Below, in pieces: positions 44,754-55,453 of a DNA stretch of 64,000 nucleotides (position 1 is the first letter of the stretch; every line of letters begins with the position of its first letter). Source of the DNA: Pseudomonas protegens. GTDB taxonomy: Bacteria; Pseudomonadota; Gammaproteobacteria; Pseudomonadales; Pseudomonadaceae. The notes beneath the pieces are model-generated. The model saw only the letters and a list, made by a program, of their open reading frames with translations, ran no database searches and was not told the DNA's origin. A program made the translations under genes and the position numbers. Location of the stretch: assembly GCF_013407925.2 (NCBI RefSeq), contig NZ_CP060201.1:124001-188000 (forward strand), in the 5' to 3' direction.

Positions 44754-45512
44754 TCAGGATTCGCTGTTACGGCGATTGACCTTGGCCATGGGCAGCGGCA
44801 CCAGCTTGCCCATGGGTTCGCGTCGCACCTGGCGCACCGGGCGCAGGCCGACGGCGATCTTGCGCGCCACCAGCAGATAAAAGCCGCCGCCGGCCAGTTG
44901 CCACTGCCCGGCCTTGCGCTCCCAGCCCGCCAGTCGCGCCTGCCATGCCTGCGAGGCAAGCGGCGGACGATAGCACCCGAAGCGGCGTTTCTCCAGCGCG
45001 AAGCCCAGCAGGTTGAGCCAGTCGCCCACCCGCGAGGGCGAGATGCAACGAGCCTGGCGCAAGGCGTCGTGGGCGAACACATGGCGCAAGCCCCAGGTGC
45101 TCCAGGGGTTGATGCCGACAATCAGCAGATGACCACCGGGGCGCACGCTGCTGGCGGCCTCGCGCAGCAGGCCGTGGGGCGACAGGCAGAAATCCAGGCC
45201 GTGCTGCAGCACCACCACATCGGCGGCATGCTCGCTCAGGGGCCAGGCCTGCTCCTCGCAGACGATCTCCACCCCGGGCAGCGGCGCGCCCAGGCGCACA
45301 TTGCGCTGTACCTGCGGCGCCACCGGCGGGTTCTGCGCCGAAGGCCCGTAGTGCACCAGGTAACCGCCAAAGAAACGCCCCAGTTCCTCTTCGAGCATGC
45401 GCCGCTCTTCATCCAGCAAAAATTGCCCCAGGGGACCGGACAGCCAGTCCCGGGCCGCACTGATCAGGGCCAGCCAGTCGGGATCTGCCTGAGCGAAGGC
45501 TTTATCGGTCAT
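44754..45512 (-). CDS. Class I SAM-dependent methyltransferase
   Basis: A 252-residue protein with a type-11-like methyltransferase core. Motif I is weak (no clear GxGxG); the later motifs [23 protein letters not shown] and [19 protein letters not shown] are clear. It matches the conserved gene between rnhA and gloB in Pseudomonas. The substrate is unknown. The start ATG 45512 has GGAGA upstream. Divergent from gloB with a 65-bp gap. Confidence 0.8.
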   Translation of the reverse strand: MTDKAFAQADPDWLALISAARDWLSGPLGQFLLDEERRMLEEELGRFFGGYLVHYGPSAQNPPVAPQVQRNVRLGAPLPGVEIVCEEQAWPLSEHAADVVVLQHGLDFCLSPHGLLREAASSVRPGGHLLIVGINPWSTWGLRHVFAHDALRQARCISPSRVGDWLNLLGFALEKRRFGCYRPPLASQAWQARLAGWERKAGQWQLAGGGFYLLVARKIAVGLRPVRQVRREPMGKLVPLPMAKVNRRNSES

Positions 45513-45577
45513 TGCATTCTCCAACACGCCAAGAAGCTCTAAGATGCGCCATTGTTTTCCGCTTGGCGAATCCGAAG

Positions 45578-46345
45578 ATGATACAGATCAGTGCCCTGCC
45601 CGCCTTCACCGACAACTACATCTGGTTGTTACAGGATCATCGCAGCCAGCGCTGCGCGGTCGTCGATCCGGGCGACGCGGCGCCGGTCCTGGCCTGGCTG
45701 GAACAGCACCCGGGCTGGGTGCTGAGCGACATTCTGGTGACCCATCACCACCACGACCACGTCGGCGGTGTCGAGCGGCTCAAGCAGCACAGCGGCGCCA
45801 CCGTGTATGGCCCGGCGCGGGAAAAGATCCCCGGACGCGACGTGGCCCTGAACGACAACGACCACGCCAACATCCTCGGCTGGGACTTCGAGGTATTCGC
45901 CGTACCCGGCCATACCCTGGGACACATCGCCTACTACCATCACGGCCTGCTGTTCTGCGGCGATACCCTGTTCGCCGCCGGTTGCGGACGCCTGTTCGAA
46001 GGCACGCCGGAACAGATGCACCTCTCCCTCAGCCGCTTCGCCGCGCTGCCGGACGACACCCTGATCTACTGCACCCACGAATACACCCTGAGCAACCTGC
46101 GCTTCGCCCAGGCAGTAGAGCCCGCCAACCCGGACATTGCCCAGCGTCTGGAAAAGGTCACGCAGATGCGCGAGCAAGGGCGCATGACCCTGCCATCAAC
46201 CCTGGCCCTTGAGAAACTCACCAACCCGTTTTTGCGTACCGGTGAAACATCCGTTAAACAAAAAGCGGACGAACGGAGCGGCCAGGATAACCCGTCGCAG
46301 AGTGCGGTCTTTGCGGCCCTGAGGGCTTGGAAAGATAAATTCTAA
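45578..46345 (+). CDS. gloB: Hydroxyacylglutathione hydrolase (glyoxalase II)
   Basis: A 255-residue metallo-beta-lactamase-fold enzyme. The [10 protein letters not shown] motif gives His56, His58, Asp60 and His61; further metal ligands are in [10 protein letters not shown] (His about 112), [15 protein letters not shown] (Asp about 131) and YCTHEYT (His about 169). It hydrolyses S-lactoylglutathione to lactate and glutathione in methylglyoxal detoxification. ATG 45578 gives the standard start [16 protein letters not shown]. Confidence 0.95.
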   Translation: MIQISALPAFTDNYIWLLQDHRSQRCAVVDPGDAAPVLAWLEQHPGWVLSDILVTHHHHDHVGGVERLKQHSGATVYGPAREKIPGRDVALNDNDHANILGWDFEVFAVPGHTLGHIAYYHHGLLFCGDTLFAAGCGRLFEGTPEQMHLSLSRFAALPDDTLIYCTHEYTLSNLRFAQAVEPANPDIAQRLEKVTQMREQGRMTLPSTLALEKLTNPFLRTGETSVKQKADERSGQDNPSQSAVFAALRAWKDKF

Positions 46346-46444
46346 GCAAGCTATCTACTGGTACAAAAATTCTGAATGGTTGACCGCACCCCGGGTGCTT
46401 TCTAGAATCGCCCGACATTTTTGCCCGGAACTTACTTCCAGCCA

Positions 46445-47875
46445 ATGTCGTCATCTATTCGTTATTCCATCAGTTCAGACGCATTGACGCGCTTGGCCCA
46501 GGCCATCGCGGTAGCTGTGTCAGCGACGCTTGCGGGCTGCCAAAGCACCGGCCATGCCCCGCAGAGCGACGCGACACACACCCAGAATTTCAACGCCCGC
46601 ATCAAGCAAAAACCCATCTGGCTGAGCAACAAGCCAAGCCCGCAAGTACCCCAGGATGTCTGGGAACGCATGCGCCAGGGGTTCCAATTGCAAGAAGGCC
46701 TGGGCGTCAACCCGCGTATTGAACAGCAGCGCCTGTGGTTCGCCAGCAACCCTTCTTTCCTGGAAAACGCCGGCGAACGCGGCAGCCTCTATATCCACTA
46801 CATCGTCGAGCGTCTCGAAGAGCGCAACATGCCGCTGGAGCTGGCCCTGCTGCCGGTGATCGAAAGCGCATACAACCCGCTGGCCTATTCCCGGGCCGAT
46901 GCCGTGGGCCTGTGGCAGTTCGTCCCGGCCACCGGGCGCTACTTCAACCTGCGCCAGACCCGCTTCTACGATGGCCGCCGCGACATCACCGCCTCCACCA
47001 CCGCCGCCCTGGACTACCTGACCCGCCTGCACGACATGTTCAACGGTGACTGGTTGCTGGCCCTGGCCGCCTACAACGCCGGCGAAGGCACCGTGAGCCG
47101 GGCCATCGAGCGCAATGACAAGCTCGGCCTGCCCACCGACTACTGGAACCTGCCGCTGCCGGCCGAGACTCAAGCCTACGTGCCCAAGCTGCTGGCCCTG
47201 TCCCAGGTGGTACTGGCCCCGCAGGCCTACGGCGTGAACCTCAACCCGATCGCCAACGAACCCTACTTCCAGGTGGTGGAAATCAACCAGCGCATGGACC
47301 TGTCCAAGGTCGCGGCGGTGGCCAACATCGACGAGGACGAGCTGTTCCAGCTCAACCCGGCGTTCAAGCAGCGCACCACCGTCGACGGTCCACAGCACCT
47401 GCTGGTGCCCACGTCCAAGGCCCAGCTGCTGACCACCAGCCTGTCCACCATGAAACCCGAAGAGCTGATCAGCAAGCGCTCCCTCAAGCCGGTCTTCGAC
47501 CGCGACGAAGGCCGCGACTCGCTGCGACCCAAGCGCATCTACCGGGTCAAGAACGGCGACAACCTGACCCTGATCGCCAAGGCCAACAAGGTGGATGTGC
47601 AGGACCTGCAACGCTGGAACAAGCTCAGCGGCAAGAACCTCAAGGTCGGCCAGACCCTGGTGATGCAGGACACCCGCAAGGCCGCCGGCAAGAAAACCAG
47701 CGTGGCCAGCAGCGGCAAGCAGAAGTCGACCCGCTACAAGGTCAAGCAAGGCGACTCGCTGTACATCGTGGCCAAGCGTTTCAATGTTGAAATGCAGCAC
47801 CTCAAGCGCTGGAACCCGCGTGCGGCGCAAGCCCTCAAGCCGGGCCAGATGCTCACGGTCTACCTGCCACACTGA
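46445..47875 (+). CDS. mltD: Membrane-bound lytic transglycosylase D with two LysM domains
   Basis: A 476-residue outer-membrane lipoprotein: lipobox LAGC (Cys32), an SLT catalytic domain (about 115-260) with catalytic Glu140 in LPVIESAYNP and the GLWQFVPATGR motif, and two C-terminal LysM domains (about 365-410 and 430-475) that bind peptidoglycan. It cleaves glycan strands to 1,6-anhydro products. Separate promoter from gloB likely in the 99-bp gap. A close REP doublet follows its stop. Confidence 0.93.
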   Translation: MSSSIRYSISSDALTRLAQAIAVAVSATLAGCQSTGHAPQSDATHTQNFNARIKQKPIWLSNKPSPQVPQDVWERMRQGFQLQEGLGVNPRIEQQRLWFASNPSFLENAGERGSLYIHYIVERLEERNMPLELALLPVIESAYNPLAYSRADAVGLWQFVPATGRYFNLRQTRFYDGRRDITASTTAALDYLTRLHDMFNGDWLLALAAYNAGEGTVSRAIERNDKLGLPTDYWNLPLPAETQAYVPKLLALSQVVLAPQAYGVNLNPIANEPYFQVVEINQRMDLSKVAAVANIDEDELFQLNPAFKQRTTVDGPQHLLVPTSKAQLLTTSLSTMKPEELISKRSLKPVFDRDEGRDSLRPKRIYRVKNGDNLTLIAKANKVDVQDLQRWNKLSGKNLKVGQTLVMQDTRKAAGKKTSVASSGKQKSTRYKVKQGDSLYIVAKRFNVEMQHLKRWNPRAAQALKPGQMLTVYLPH

Positions 47876-47884
47876 AACCCGCTC

Positions 47885-47938
47885 TGTAGGAGCCGGCTTG
47901 CCGGCGAACAGCCTTCGCCGACAAGCCGGCTCCTACAG
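47885..47938. repeat. REP doublet, family 1, tight hairpin after mltD
   Basis: TGTAGGAGCCGGCTTGCCGG and the inverted CAAGCCGGCTCCTACA are only a few bases apart, so the pair can fold into one 20-plus-bp hairpin. It lies 9 bp after the mltD stop and may end or stabilise the mRNA. Confidence 0.88.
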
Positions 47939-48046
47939 GAGATTTCAATTGCACAAAGCTCGCGCCAGCGAGCTTTTTCCTGCTGATACAAGCTGTTACT
48001 GTACGGAGCATTAAGCCCAAGCCGCCTGGAACGGATCTCTGACTCG

Positions 48047-49876
48047 ATGCGTCCCCTCCTTCTGCTCTTCTTCAGTCTGGCCTTGAGCTTTCCCGCAAGC
48101 GCGACGATCACCGAAAGTCATGGTTATGCGCAGTTTGGCACGCTCAAGTACCCGGCCAAATTCACCCACTTCGACTGGGTCAACCCCGCGGCGCCCAAAG
48201 GCGGCACCTTGCGGGTCATGGCCTTTGGCACCTTCGATACCCTCAACCCCTACACCTTCAAAGGCACCAGCCCGGTCGCCACGCCGAACTTCCTGCAATA
48301 CGGGGTCAACGAACTCAACGAACCGCTGATGGTGGGCACCGGCCTCTACGCCCCCTCCGGTGACGAGCCCACCTCCAGCTACGGCCTGATCGCCCGCTCC
48401 GTGGAATACAGCGAAGACCGCAGCTGGGTGGTGTTCAACCTGCGCCCCGAGGCACGCTTTCACGATGGCAAGCCGATCACCGCCTATGACGTGGCGTTCT
48501 CCTACCGCCTGCTGCTCAAGGAAGGCCACCCGCAATACCGCACCAACCTGCAGGAAGTGCAGCGGGTGGACATCCTCGGCCCGCAGCGCATCCGCTTCGT
48601 GTTCAAGCGCGCCGGCAACCCGCTGCTGATCCTGCGCCTGGGCGAGCTGCCGGTGCTGCCCCAGCACTACTGGAAAGACCGCGACTTCAAGGCCACCACC
48701 TTCACCCCGCCCCTGGGCAGCGGCCCCTATCGCATCACCCAGGTCCAGCCCGGACGCCAACTGGTGTTCGAACGGGTCCAGGACTATTGGGGCAAGGACT
48801 TGCCGGTCAACCGCGGCTTCAACAACTTCGACCGGGTCGAAGTGGAGTTCTACCGCGACAGCGACGTGGCCTTCGAAGCCTTCAAGGCCGGCGAGTTCGA
48901 CATCTACATCGAGCACCAGGCCAAGAACTGGGCCAACGGCTACAACTTCCCCGCGGTCAATCGCGGCGAGGTGATCAAGGCCCAGGTCGCGCACCAGATT
49001 CCGACCCAGACCCAAGGCCTGTTCATGAACACCCGGCGCAGTCTCTTCGCCGACGTGCGGGTGCGTGAAGCCCTGGGCCTGATGTTCGACTTCGAATGGA
49101 CCAACCGCACCCTGTTCAGCGGCGCCTACCAGCGGGCCCTGAGTTACTACCCCAACAGCGAATTCGCCGCCACGGGCCTGCCGGTAGGGCACGAATGGCT
49201 ACTGCTGTCGCCCTACCGCGAGCAACTGCCCGCCAATCTCTTCACCCAGGCCTTCAGCCTGCCCCGCACCGAGGGTCGCGGCATCCCCCGGGATACCCTG
49301 CGCCGCGCCCTGGGGCTGTTGGCCGACGCCGGCTGGAAGCTCAACGGCCAGCGCCTGCAGAACAGCGCCGGGCAGCCGCTGCGTTTCGAGCTGATGCTGG
49401 TCAATCCCAACCTGGAGCGGATTCTCCAGCCCTACGTGGAGAACCTGGCGAGCATCGGCATCGAGGCGCGCCTGCGCACCGTGGACCGGGCGCAATACAA
49501 GCAGCGCCTGGACCAGTTCGACTACGACATGATCCTCATGACCCTCAACCAGACCCTGAGCCCGGGCCTGGAGCAATGGCAGTACTTCCACTCCAGCCAG
49601 GTCTCGGTCAAGGGCAGCAAGAACTACGCAGGCATCAACAACCCGATTGTCGATCACCTGCTGGAGCAACTGCTGGCCGCCCAGAGCCGCGACGAGCAAC
49701 TGGCCGCCGGCCGCGCCCTGGACCGGGTGCTGCTGTGGCAGCACTACATGATTCCCAACTGGTACCTCAACTATCACCGACTGGCCTACCGCAACCGGTT
49801 CGCCTTTGTCACCACGCCGCCCTACAACCTGGGCTTGAACGCCTGGTGGCTGAAGTCCCTGGAGACTCCCCAATGA
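48047..49876 (+). CDS. nppA1: Peptide/peptidyl-nucleoside ABC transporter, solute-binding protein 1
   Basis: A 609-residue periplasmic binding protein of the SBP_bac_5/YejA type. It has a signal peptide (LLLLFFSLALSFPASA, cleavage about residue 20) and the family segment HFDWVNPAAPKGGTLRVMAFG. In P. aeruginosa the corresponding system NppA1A2BCD takes up peptidyl nucleoside antibiotics; E. coli YejABEF takes up microcin C. Symbol assigned by synteny with PA1811-PA1807. Its TGA overlaps the ATG of the second binding protein by 4 bp, so the two are translationally coupled paralogues. Confidence 0.85.
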   Translation: MRPLLLLFFSLALSFPASATITESHGYAQFGTLKYPAKFTHFDWVNPAAPKGGTLRVMAFGTFDTLNPYTFKGTSPVATPNFLQYGVNELNEPLMVGTGLYAPSGDEPTSSYGLIARSVEYSEDRSWVVFNLRPEARFHDGKPITAYDVAFSYRLLLKEGHPQYRTNLQEVQRVDILGPQRIRFVFKRAGNPLLILRLGELPVLPQHYWKDRDFKATTFTPPLGSGPYRITQVQPGRQLVFERVQDYWGKDLPVNRGFNNFDRVEVEFYRDSDVAFEAFKAGEFDIYIEHQAKNWANGYNFPAVNRGEVIKAQVAHQIPTQTQGLFMNTRRSLFADVRVREALGLMFDFEWTNRTLFSGAYQRALSYYPNSEFAATGLPVGHEWLLLSPYREQLPANLFTQAFSLPRTEGRGIPRDTLRRALGLLADAGWKLNGQRLQNSAGQPLRFELMLVNPNLERILQPYVENLASIGIEARLRTVDRAQYKQRLDQFDYDMILMTLNQTLSPGLEQWQYFHSSQVSVKGSKNYAGINNPIVDHLLEQLLAAQSRDEQLAAGRALDRVLLWQHYMIPNWYLNYHRLAYRNRFAFVTTPPYNLGLNAWWLKSLETPQ

Positions 49877-51723
49877 TGCCTCTGCGTGCCCTGCTCCTGC
49901 GCACCAGCGGCCTGTTGTTCGGCGTCATCGCCTGCTGTGCCCAGGCTGCGCCGCAACATGCCCTGACCCTGTACAACGAAGCGCCGAAATACCCGGCGAA
50001 CTTCCAGCACTTCGACTTCGTCGACCCGAAGGCGCCCAAGGGCGGCACCTTCCGCATGGCCGGCTTCGGCAGCTTCGACAGCCTCAACCCCTTCATCAGC
50101 AAAGGCGTGCCCGAGCAGAACATCGGCCTGATCTACGACACCCTGATGACCCAGAGCCTGGACGAGCCCTTCACCGAATACGGGCTGGTGGCGGGCAAGA
50201 TCGAAAAAGCCCCGGACAACAGCTGGGTGCGTTTCTACCTGCGCCCGGAGGCGCGCTTCAACGACGGCCAGCCGATCCGCGCCGAGGACGTGGTGTTCAG
50301 CTTCCAGACCCTGATGAGCGCCGGTTCGCCGCTGTACCGCGGCTACTACGCCGACGTCGACCAGGTGATCGCCGAAGACCCGTTGCGGGTGCTGTTCAAG
50401 TTCAAGCACAACAACAACCGCGAACTGCCGCTGATCCTCGGCCAGCTGACGGTCCTGCCCAAGCACTGGTGGGAAAGCCGCGACTTTGCCAAGAGCAACC
50501 TGGAAGTGCCCCTGGGCAGCGGCCCCTACCGAGTGACCCAGGTCAAGGCCGGGCGCTCGATCCGCTACGAGCGGGTCAAGGACTACTGGGGCCGCGACCT
50601 GCCGGTCAATCGCGGCTTCTACAACTTCGACGTGATCACCAGCGATTACTACCGCGACAACACCGTGGCCCTGGAAGCCCTCAAGGCCGGGCAGTTCGAC
50701 TACTGGCTGGAAATAAGCGCGAAGAACTGGGCCACCGCCTACAACACCCCGGCCGTGGCCCAGGGCCGGCTGATCAAGGAGCAGATCGCCAACGGCAACC
50801 CCACCGGCATGCAGGGTTTTGTCTTCAACACCCGCCGACCGCTGTTCCAGGACGTGCGAGTGCGCCACGCCCTGAGCCTGCTGCTGGATTTCGAATGGAG
50901 CAACAAGCAGCTGTTCAACGGCGCCTACACCCGCACCCGCAGTTACTTCGAGAACTCGGAAATGGCCGCCACCGGCCTGCCGGGCCCGGAGGAGCTGGCG
51001 ATTCTCGAACCGCTGCGCGGCCAGATCCCGCCGCAGGTGTTCGACCAGGCCTTCTCGCCTTCGGTGTGCGACGGCAGCGGCATGATCCGTGCCCAGCAGC
51101 GCCAGGCCTACCAGCTGTTGCAGGAAGCCGGCTGGCGCATTGTCGACGACAAGATGGTCGACGCCCAAGGCAAGCCGGTAGTGATCGAGTTCCTCCTGGC
51201 CCAGACCGAGTTCGAGCGGGTGCTGCTGCCGTTCAAGCGCAACCTGGCGGACCTGGGCATCGATCTGGTGATCCGCCGGGTCGACGTGTCCCAGTACATC
51301 ACCCGGGTGCGCTCGCGGGACTTCGACATGATCGTCGGCAGCTTTCCCCAGTCCAACTCCCCGGGCAACGAGCAGCGCGAGTTCTGGATGTCCTCCAGCG
51401 CCGACAAGCCCGGCAGCCGCAACTACATCGGCCTCAAGGACCCGGCCATCGACAGCCTGGTGGAAAGCCTGATCAACGCCGACTCGCGCGCCAGCCTGGT
51501 GGCCCACGCCCGGGCCCTGGACCGGGTCCTGCAATGGGGCTACTACGTGATCCCCAACTGGCACATCAAGACCTGGCGCGTGGCCTACTGGGACCACATC
51601 GGCCACCCGCAAGTCGCGCCCAAGTACGACATCGGCATCCACACCTGGTGGATCAAGCCCGACGCCAAGCCCGCCATAGAACCGGCCCCGGACCAGGCGG
51701 CCCCAGCCGACAGGGAGCAATGA
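49873..51723 (+). CDS. nppA2: Peptide/peptidyl-nucleoside ABC transporter, solute-binding protein 2
   Basis: A 616-residue YejA-type binding protein, collinear with the preceding one. Shared segments include the [21 protein letters not shown] region, [43 protein letters not shown] (split) and [19 protein letters not shown]. Its signal peptide ends AQA near residue 25. The start is ATG 49873 (a second ATG follows at once). The tail ends in a Pro/Ala-rich stretch. Coupled to the permease gene, whose ATG begins 1 bp after the stop. Confidence 0.85.
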   Translation: MMPLRALLLRTSGLLFGVIACCAQAAPQHALTLYNEAPKYPANFQHFDFVDPKAPKGGTFRMAGFGSFDSLNPFISKGVPEQNIGLIYDTLMTQSLDEPFTEYGLVAGKIEKAPDNSWVRFYLRPEARFNDGQPIRAEDVVFSFQTLMSAGSPLYRGYYADVDQVIAEDPLRVLFKFKHNNNRELPLILGQLTVLPKHWWESRDFAKSNLEVPLGSGPYRVTQVKAGRSIRYERVKDYWGRDLPVNRGFYNFDVITSDYYRDNTVALEALKAGQFDYWLEISAKNWATAYNTPAVAQGRLIKEQIANGNPTGMQGFVFNTRRPLFQDVRVRHALSLLLDFEWSNKQLFNGAYTRTRSYFENSEMAATGLPGPEELAILEPLRGQIPPQVFDQAFSPSVCDGSGMIRAQQRQAYQLLQEAGWRIVDDKMVDAQGKPVVIEFLLAQTEFERVLLPFKRNLADLGIDLVIRRVDVSQYITRVRSRDFDMIVGSFPQSNSPGNEQREFWMSSSADKPGSRNYIGLKDPAIDSLVESLINADSRASLVAHARALDRVLQWGYYVIPNWHIKTWRVAYWDHIGHPQVAPKYDIGIHTWWIKPDAKPAIEPAPDQAAPADREQ

Positions 51724-51724
51724 C

Positions 51725-52798
51725 ATGCTGGCCTATATCTTTCGTCGACTGCTGCTGATCATCCCGACCCTGCTGGGCATCCTGCTGATCAACTTCGTGA
51801 TCATCCAGGCCGCGCCCGGCGGCCCGGTGGAGCAGATGATCGCCAAGCTCGAAGGCTTCGACGGCGCCACCAGCCGCATCGCCGGCGGCGGCGCCGAAGT
51901 ATCGGTGGCCGGTTCCAGCTACCGCGGCGCCCAGGGCCTGGACCCGGCGCTGATCAAGGAAATCGAGCACATGTACGGCTTCGACAAGTCGGCGCCGGAA
52001 CGCCTGTGGATCATGATCAAGAACTACGCCACCCTGGATTTCGGCAACAGCTTCTTCCGCGACGCCAAGGTGGTGGACCTGATCAAGGAAAAGATGCCGG
52101 TGTCCATCTCCCTCGGGCTCTGGAGCACCCTGATCATGTACCTGGTGTCGATCCCCCTGGGGATCGCCAAGGCCACCCGCCACGGCAGCCACTTCGATGT
52201 CTGGACCAGCTCGGCGATCATCGTCGGCTATGCGATCCCGGCCTTCCTGTTCGCCATCCTGCTGATCGTGGTGTTCGCCGGCGGCAGCTATTTCAACTGG
52301 TTCCCGTTGCGCGGCCTGACCTCCAACGACTTCGACCAGTTGAGCTGGGGGCGCAAGATCCTCGACTACTTCTGGCACCTGGCGCTGCCGGTCACCGCCC
52401 TGGTGATCGGCCACTTCGCCACCATGACCCTGCTGACCAAGAACAGCTTCCTCGACGAGATCAACAAGCAGTACGTGGTCACCGCCAAGGCCAAGGGCCT
52501 GACCCAGCGCCGGGTGCTCTACGGCCACGTGTTCCGCAACGCCATGCTGCTGGTGATCGCCGGCTTTCCCTCGGCTTTCATCGGCATCTTCTTCACCGGG
52601 TCCCTGCTGGTGGAGGTGATCTTCTCCCTCGACGGCCTGGGCCTGATGAGCTTCGAGGCGGCGATCAACCGCGACTACCCGGTGGTGTTCGGCACCCTGT
52701 TCATCTTCACCCTGCTGGGGCTGGTGGTGAAACTGATCGGCGACCTGACCTACACCCTGGTCGACCCACGCATCGACTTCGACAGCCGGGAGCATTGA
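51725..52798 (+). CDS. nppB: Peptide ABC transporter permease 1 (YejB-like)
   Basis: A 357-residue inner-membrane permease with about 6 TM segments (first [20 protein letters not shown], about 10-28). The binding-protein-dependent permease EAA-like loop is around [24 protein letters not shown]. It has the longer periplasmic insertion (about 45-105) typical of YejB over DppB. Operon with both binding proteins upstream and nppC 1 bp downstream. Confidence 0.9.
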   Translation: MLAYIFRRLLLIIPTLLGILLINFVIIQAAPGGPVEQMIAKLEGFDGATSRIAGGGAEVSVAGSSYRGAQGLDPALIKEIEHMYGFDKSAPERLWIMIKNYATLDFGNSFFRDAKVVDLIKEKMPVSISLGLWSTLIMYLVSIPLGIAKATRHGSHFDVWTSSAIIVGYAIPAFLFAILLIVVFAGGSYFNWFPLRGLTSNDFDQLSWGRKILDYFWHLALPVTALVIGHFATMTLLTKNSFLDEINKQYVVTAKAKGLTQRRVLYGHVFRNAMLLVIAGFPSAFIGIFFTGSLLVEVIFSLDGLGLMSFEAAINRDYPVVFGTLFIFTLLGLVVKLIGDLTYTLVDPRIDFDSREH

Positions 52799-52799
52799 G

Positions 52800-53819
52800 A
52801 TGAACCTGTCCCCCCTCAATCGCCGGCGCTTCGAACGCTTCAAGGCCAACAAACGCGGCTGGTGGTCGCTGTGGCTGTTTTTGGTGCTGTTCGTCCTCAG
52901 CCTGGGCGCCGAGCTGATCGCCAACGACAAGCCGCTGGTGGTGCACTACGAAGGCGGCTGGTACTTCCCGGCCCTCAAGCGCTACCCGGAAACCACCTTC
53001 GGCGGCGAATTCCCCCTGGAAGCCAACTACAAGAGCCCGTACATCCGCGAGCTGCTGGCGCAGAAGGACGCCTGGGTGCTGTGGGCGCCGATCCCCTTCA
53101 GCTACCAGAGCATCAACTACGACTTGCGGGTGCCGGCCCCGGCGCCACCCTCGGCGGACAACCTGCTGGGCACCGACGACCAGGGCCGCGATGTGCTGGC
53201 CCGGGTCATCTACGGCTTTCGCATCTCGGTGCTGTTCGCCCTGACCCTGACCATCCTCAGCTCGATCATCGGGGTCATCGCTGGCGCCCTGCAGGGCTTC
53301 TACGGCGGCTGGGTGGACCTGGCCGGGCAGCGTTTCCTGGAAATCTGGTCCGGGCTGCCGGTGCTCTACCTGCTGATCATCCTCGCCAGCTTCGTGCAAC
53401 CGAACTTCTGGTGGCTGCTGGGGATCATGCTGCTGTTTTCCTGGATGAGCCTGGTGGACGTGGTGCGCGCCGAGTTCCTGCGCGGGCGCAACCTGGAGTA
53501 CGTGCGCGCGGCCCGGGCCCTGGGCATGCAGAACGGCGCGATCATGTTCCGCCACATCCTGCCCAACGCCATGGTCTCCACCATGACCTTCATGCCGTTC
53601 ATCCTCACCGGCGCCATCGGCACCCTCACCGCCCTGGACTTCCTCGGCTTCGGCCTGCCGCCGGGGGCGCCATCCCTGGGCGAACTGGTGGCTCAGGGCA
53701 AGTCCAACCTGCAGGCGCCCTGGCTGGGCATCAGTGCCTTTGCCGTGCTGGCGCTCATGCTCAGCCTGCTGGTGTTTATCGGCGAATCCGCCCGCGATGC
53801 CTTCGACCCGAGGAAATGA
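52800..53819 (+). CDS. nppC: Peptide ABC transporter permease 2 (YejE-like)
   Basis: A 339-residue permease: an N-terminal cytosolic tail (NRRRFERFKANKRGWWSLW), TM1, a large periplasmic loop, then five more TM segments. The NLLGTDDQGRDVLARVIYGFR signature of DppC/YejE proteins begins near residue 119 (split here), and the EAA-type loop is in YVRAARALGMQNGAIMFRH. Pairs with nppB. The ATP-binding gene starts 1 bp after its stop. Confidence 0.9.
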   Translation: MNLSPLNRRRFERFKANKRGWWSLWLFLVLFVLSLGAELIANDKPLVVHYEGGWYFPALKRYPETTFGGEFPLEANYKSPYIRELLAQKDAWVLWAPIPFSYQSINYDLRVPAPAPPSADNLLGTDDQGRDVLARVIYGFRISVLFALTLTILSSIIGVIAGALQGFYGGWVDLAGQRFLEIWSGLPVLYLLIILASFVQPNFWWLLGIMLLFSWMSLVDVVRAEFLRGRNLEYVRAARALGMQNGAIMFRHILPNAMVSTMTFMPFILTGAIGTLTALDFLGFGLPPGAPSLGELVAQGKSNLQAPWLGISAFAVLALMLSLLVFIGESARDAFDPRK

Positions 53820-53820
53820 C

Positions 53821-55431
53821 ATGACCCAGGACACTCTGATCGAAGTCCGCGACCTGGCGGTGGAGTTCGTCGCCGGCGCCCAGTGCCAGCGCGTGGTGGA
53901 AGGCATCAGCTTCGACATCAAGCGCGGCGAAACCCTGGCCCTGGTGGGCGAGAGCGGCTCCGGCAAATCGGTGACCGCCCACTCGATCCTGCGCCTTTTG
54001 CCCTATCCCCTGGCCCAGCACCCATCCGGCAGCATCCAGTATTCCGGGCACGACCTGCTGACCCTGAACGAGAAGACCATTCGCCACATTCGCGGCAACC
54101 GCATCGCGATGATCTTCCAGGAGCCCATGACCTCGCTGAACCCGCTGCACAGCATCGAAAAGCAGATCAACGAAGTGCTGGGCATCCACAAGGGCCTGAC
54201 CGGCAAGGTCGCCAGCAAACGCACCCTGGAGCTGCTGGAACTGGTGGGCATTCCCGAGCCGCACAAGCGCCTCAAGGCCCTGCCCCACGAACTGTCCGGC
54301 GGCCAGCGGCAACGGGTGATGATCGCCATGGCCCTGGCCAACGAGCCGGAGCTGCTGATCGCCGACGAACCGACCACGGCGCTGGATGTCACGGTGCAGT
54401 TAAAGATCCTCGAACTGCTCAAGGAACTGCAGGCGCGCCTGGGCATGGCCTTGCTGCTGATCAGCCACGACCTGAACCTGGTGCGGCGCATTGCCCACCG
54501 GGTCTGCGTGATGCAGAAAGGGCGCATCGTCGAGCAGGCGTCCTGCGAGGAGCTGTTCCGCGCGCCGCAGCATCCCTACACCCGGGAATTGCTGGCCGCG
54601 GAGCCCAGCGGCACCCCGGCGAACAACCCGATCGGCCCGCCGTTGCTGGAAGTGGACAACCTCAAGGTCTGGTTCCCGATCAAGAAGGGCCTGCTACGCA
54701 GCACCGTGGATCACGTCAAGGCGGTGGACGGCATCCACTTCAGCCTGCCCCAGGGCCAGACCCTGGGCATCGTCGGCGAAAGCGGCTCGGGCAAGTCGAC
54801 CCTGGGCCTGGCGATCCTGCGCCTGATCGCCAGCCAGGGCGGCATTCGTTTCGAGGGCCAGCAGCTGGACGCCTTGTCCCAGCAACAAGTTCGGCCGCTG
54901 CGGCGGGAAATGCAGGTGGTGTTCCAGGACCCCTTCGGCAGCCTCAGCCCGCGCATGAGCGTGAGCCAGATCGTCGGCGAAGGCCTGCGCATCCACAAGA
55001 TCGGCAGCGAACAGGAGCAGGAACAGGCCATCATCGAAGCCCTCAAGGAAGTCGGCCTGGACCCGGACACCCGGCACCGCTACCCCCATGAGTTTTCCGG
55101 CGGCCAACGCCAGCGCATCGCCATCGCCCGGGCCCTGGTGCTCAAGCCGCGGCTGATCCTGCTGGACGAGCCGACCTCGGCCCTGGACCGCACCGTACAG
55201 CGCCAGGTGGTGGAACTGCTGCGCAACCTGCAACGCAAGTACAACCTGACCTACCTGTTCATCAGCCATGACCTGGCGGTGGTCAAGGCCCTGAGCCACC
55301 AGTTGATGGTGATCAAGCACGGCCAGGTGGTGGAACAAGGCGACGCGCGCAGTATCTTCGCCGCCCCACAACATCCCTACACACGGCAACTGCTGGAAGC
55401 CGCCTTCCTGGCTCCGGCACACGCCGAATAA
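53821..55431 (+). CDS. nppD: Peptide ABC transporter, fused twin ATP-binding protein (YejF-like)
   Basis: A 536-residue protein with two complete ABC ATPase domains: Walker A GESGSGKS at about 40 and again at about 320, signature LSGGQRQRV near 160 and FSGGQRQRI near 428, and Walker B LLIADEPTTALD and LILLDEPTSALD. The twin-domain layout is that of YejF/GsiA. It powers nppBC import. The start ATG 53821 overlaps no upstream codon and follows GAGGAAATGAC. Last gene before fabI. Confidence 0.92.
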   Translation: MTQDTLIEVRDLAVEFVAGAQCQRVVEGISFDIKRGETLALVGESGSGKSVTAHSILRLLPYPLAQHPSGSIQYSGHDLLTLNEKTIRHIRGNRIAMIFQEPMTSLNPLHSIEKQINEVLGIHKGLTGKVASKRTLELLELVGIPEPHKRLKALPHELSGGQRQRVMIAMALANEPELLIADEPTTALDVTVQLKILELLKELQARLGMALLLISHDLNLVRRIAHRVCVMQKGRIVEQASCEELFRAPQHPYTRELLAAEPSGTPANNPIGPPLLEVDNLKVWFPIKKGLLRSTVDHVKAVDGIHFSLPQGQTLGIVGESGSGKSTLGLAILRLIASQGGIRFEGQQLDALSQQQVRPLRREMQVVFQDPFGSLSPRMSVSQIVGEGLRIHKIGSEQEQEQAIIEALKEVGLDPDTRHRYPHEFSGGQRQRIAIARALVLKPRLILLDEPTSALDRTVQRQVVELLRNLQRKYNLTYLFISHDLAVVKALSHQLMVIKHGQVVEQGDARSIFAAPQHPYTRQLLEAAFLAPAHAE

Positions 55432-55453
55432 CCTGCAACAGGAGTAGCAACTT

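Noticed and set aside
785..47938. Repeated palindromes as a possible CRISPR
   Set aside because: The copies are scattered singly or in inverted pairs over 47 kb, with no regular spacers; they are REP elements.
49822..51726. 634-codon open frame on the minus strand
   Set aside because: Antisense to nppA2, whose product is clearly a YejA-type binding protein.
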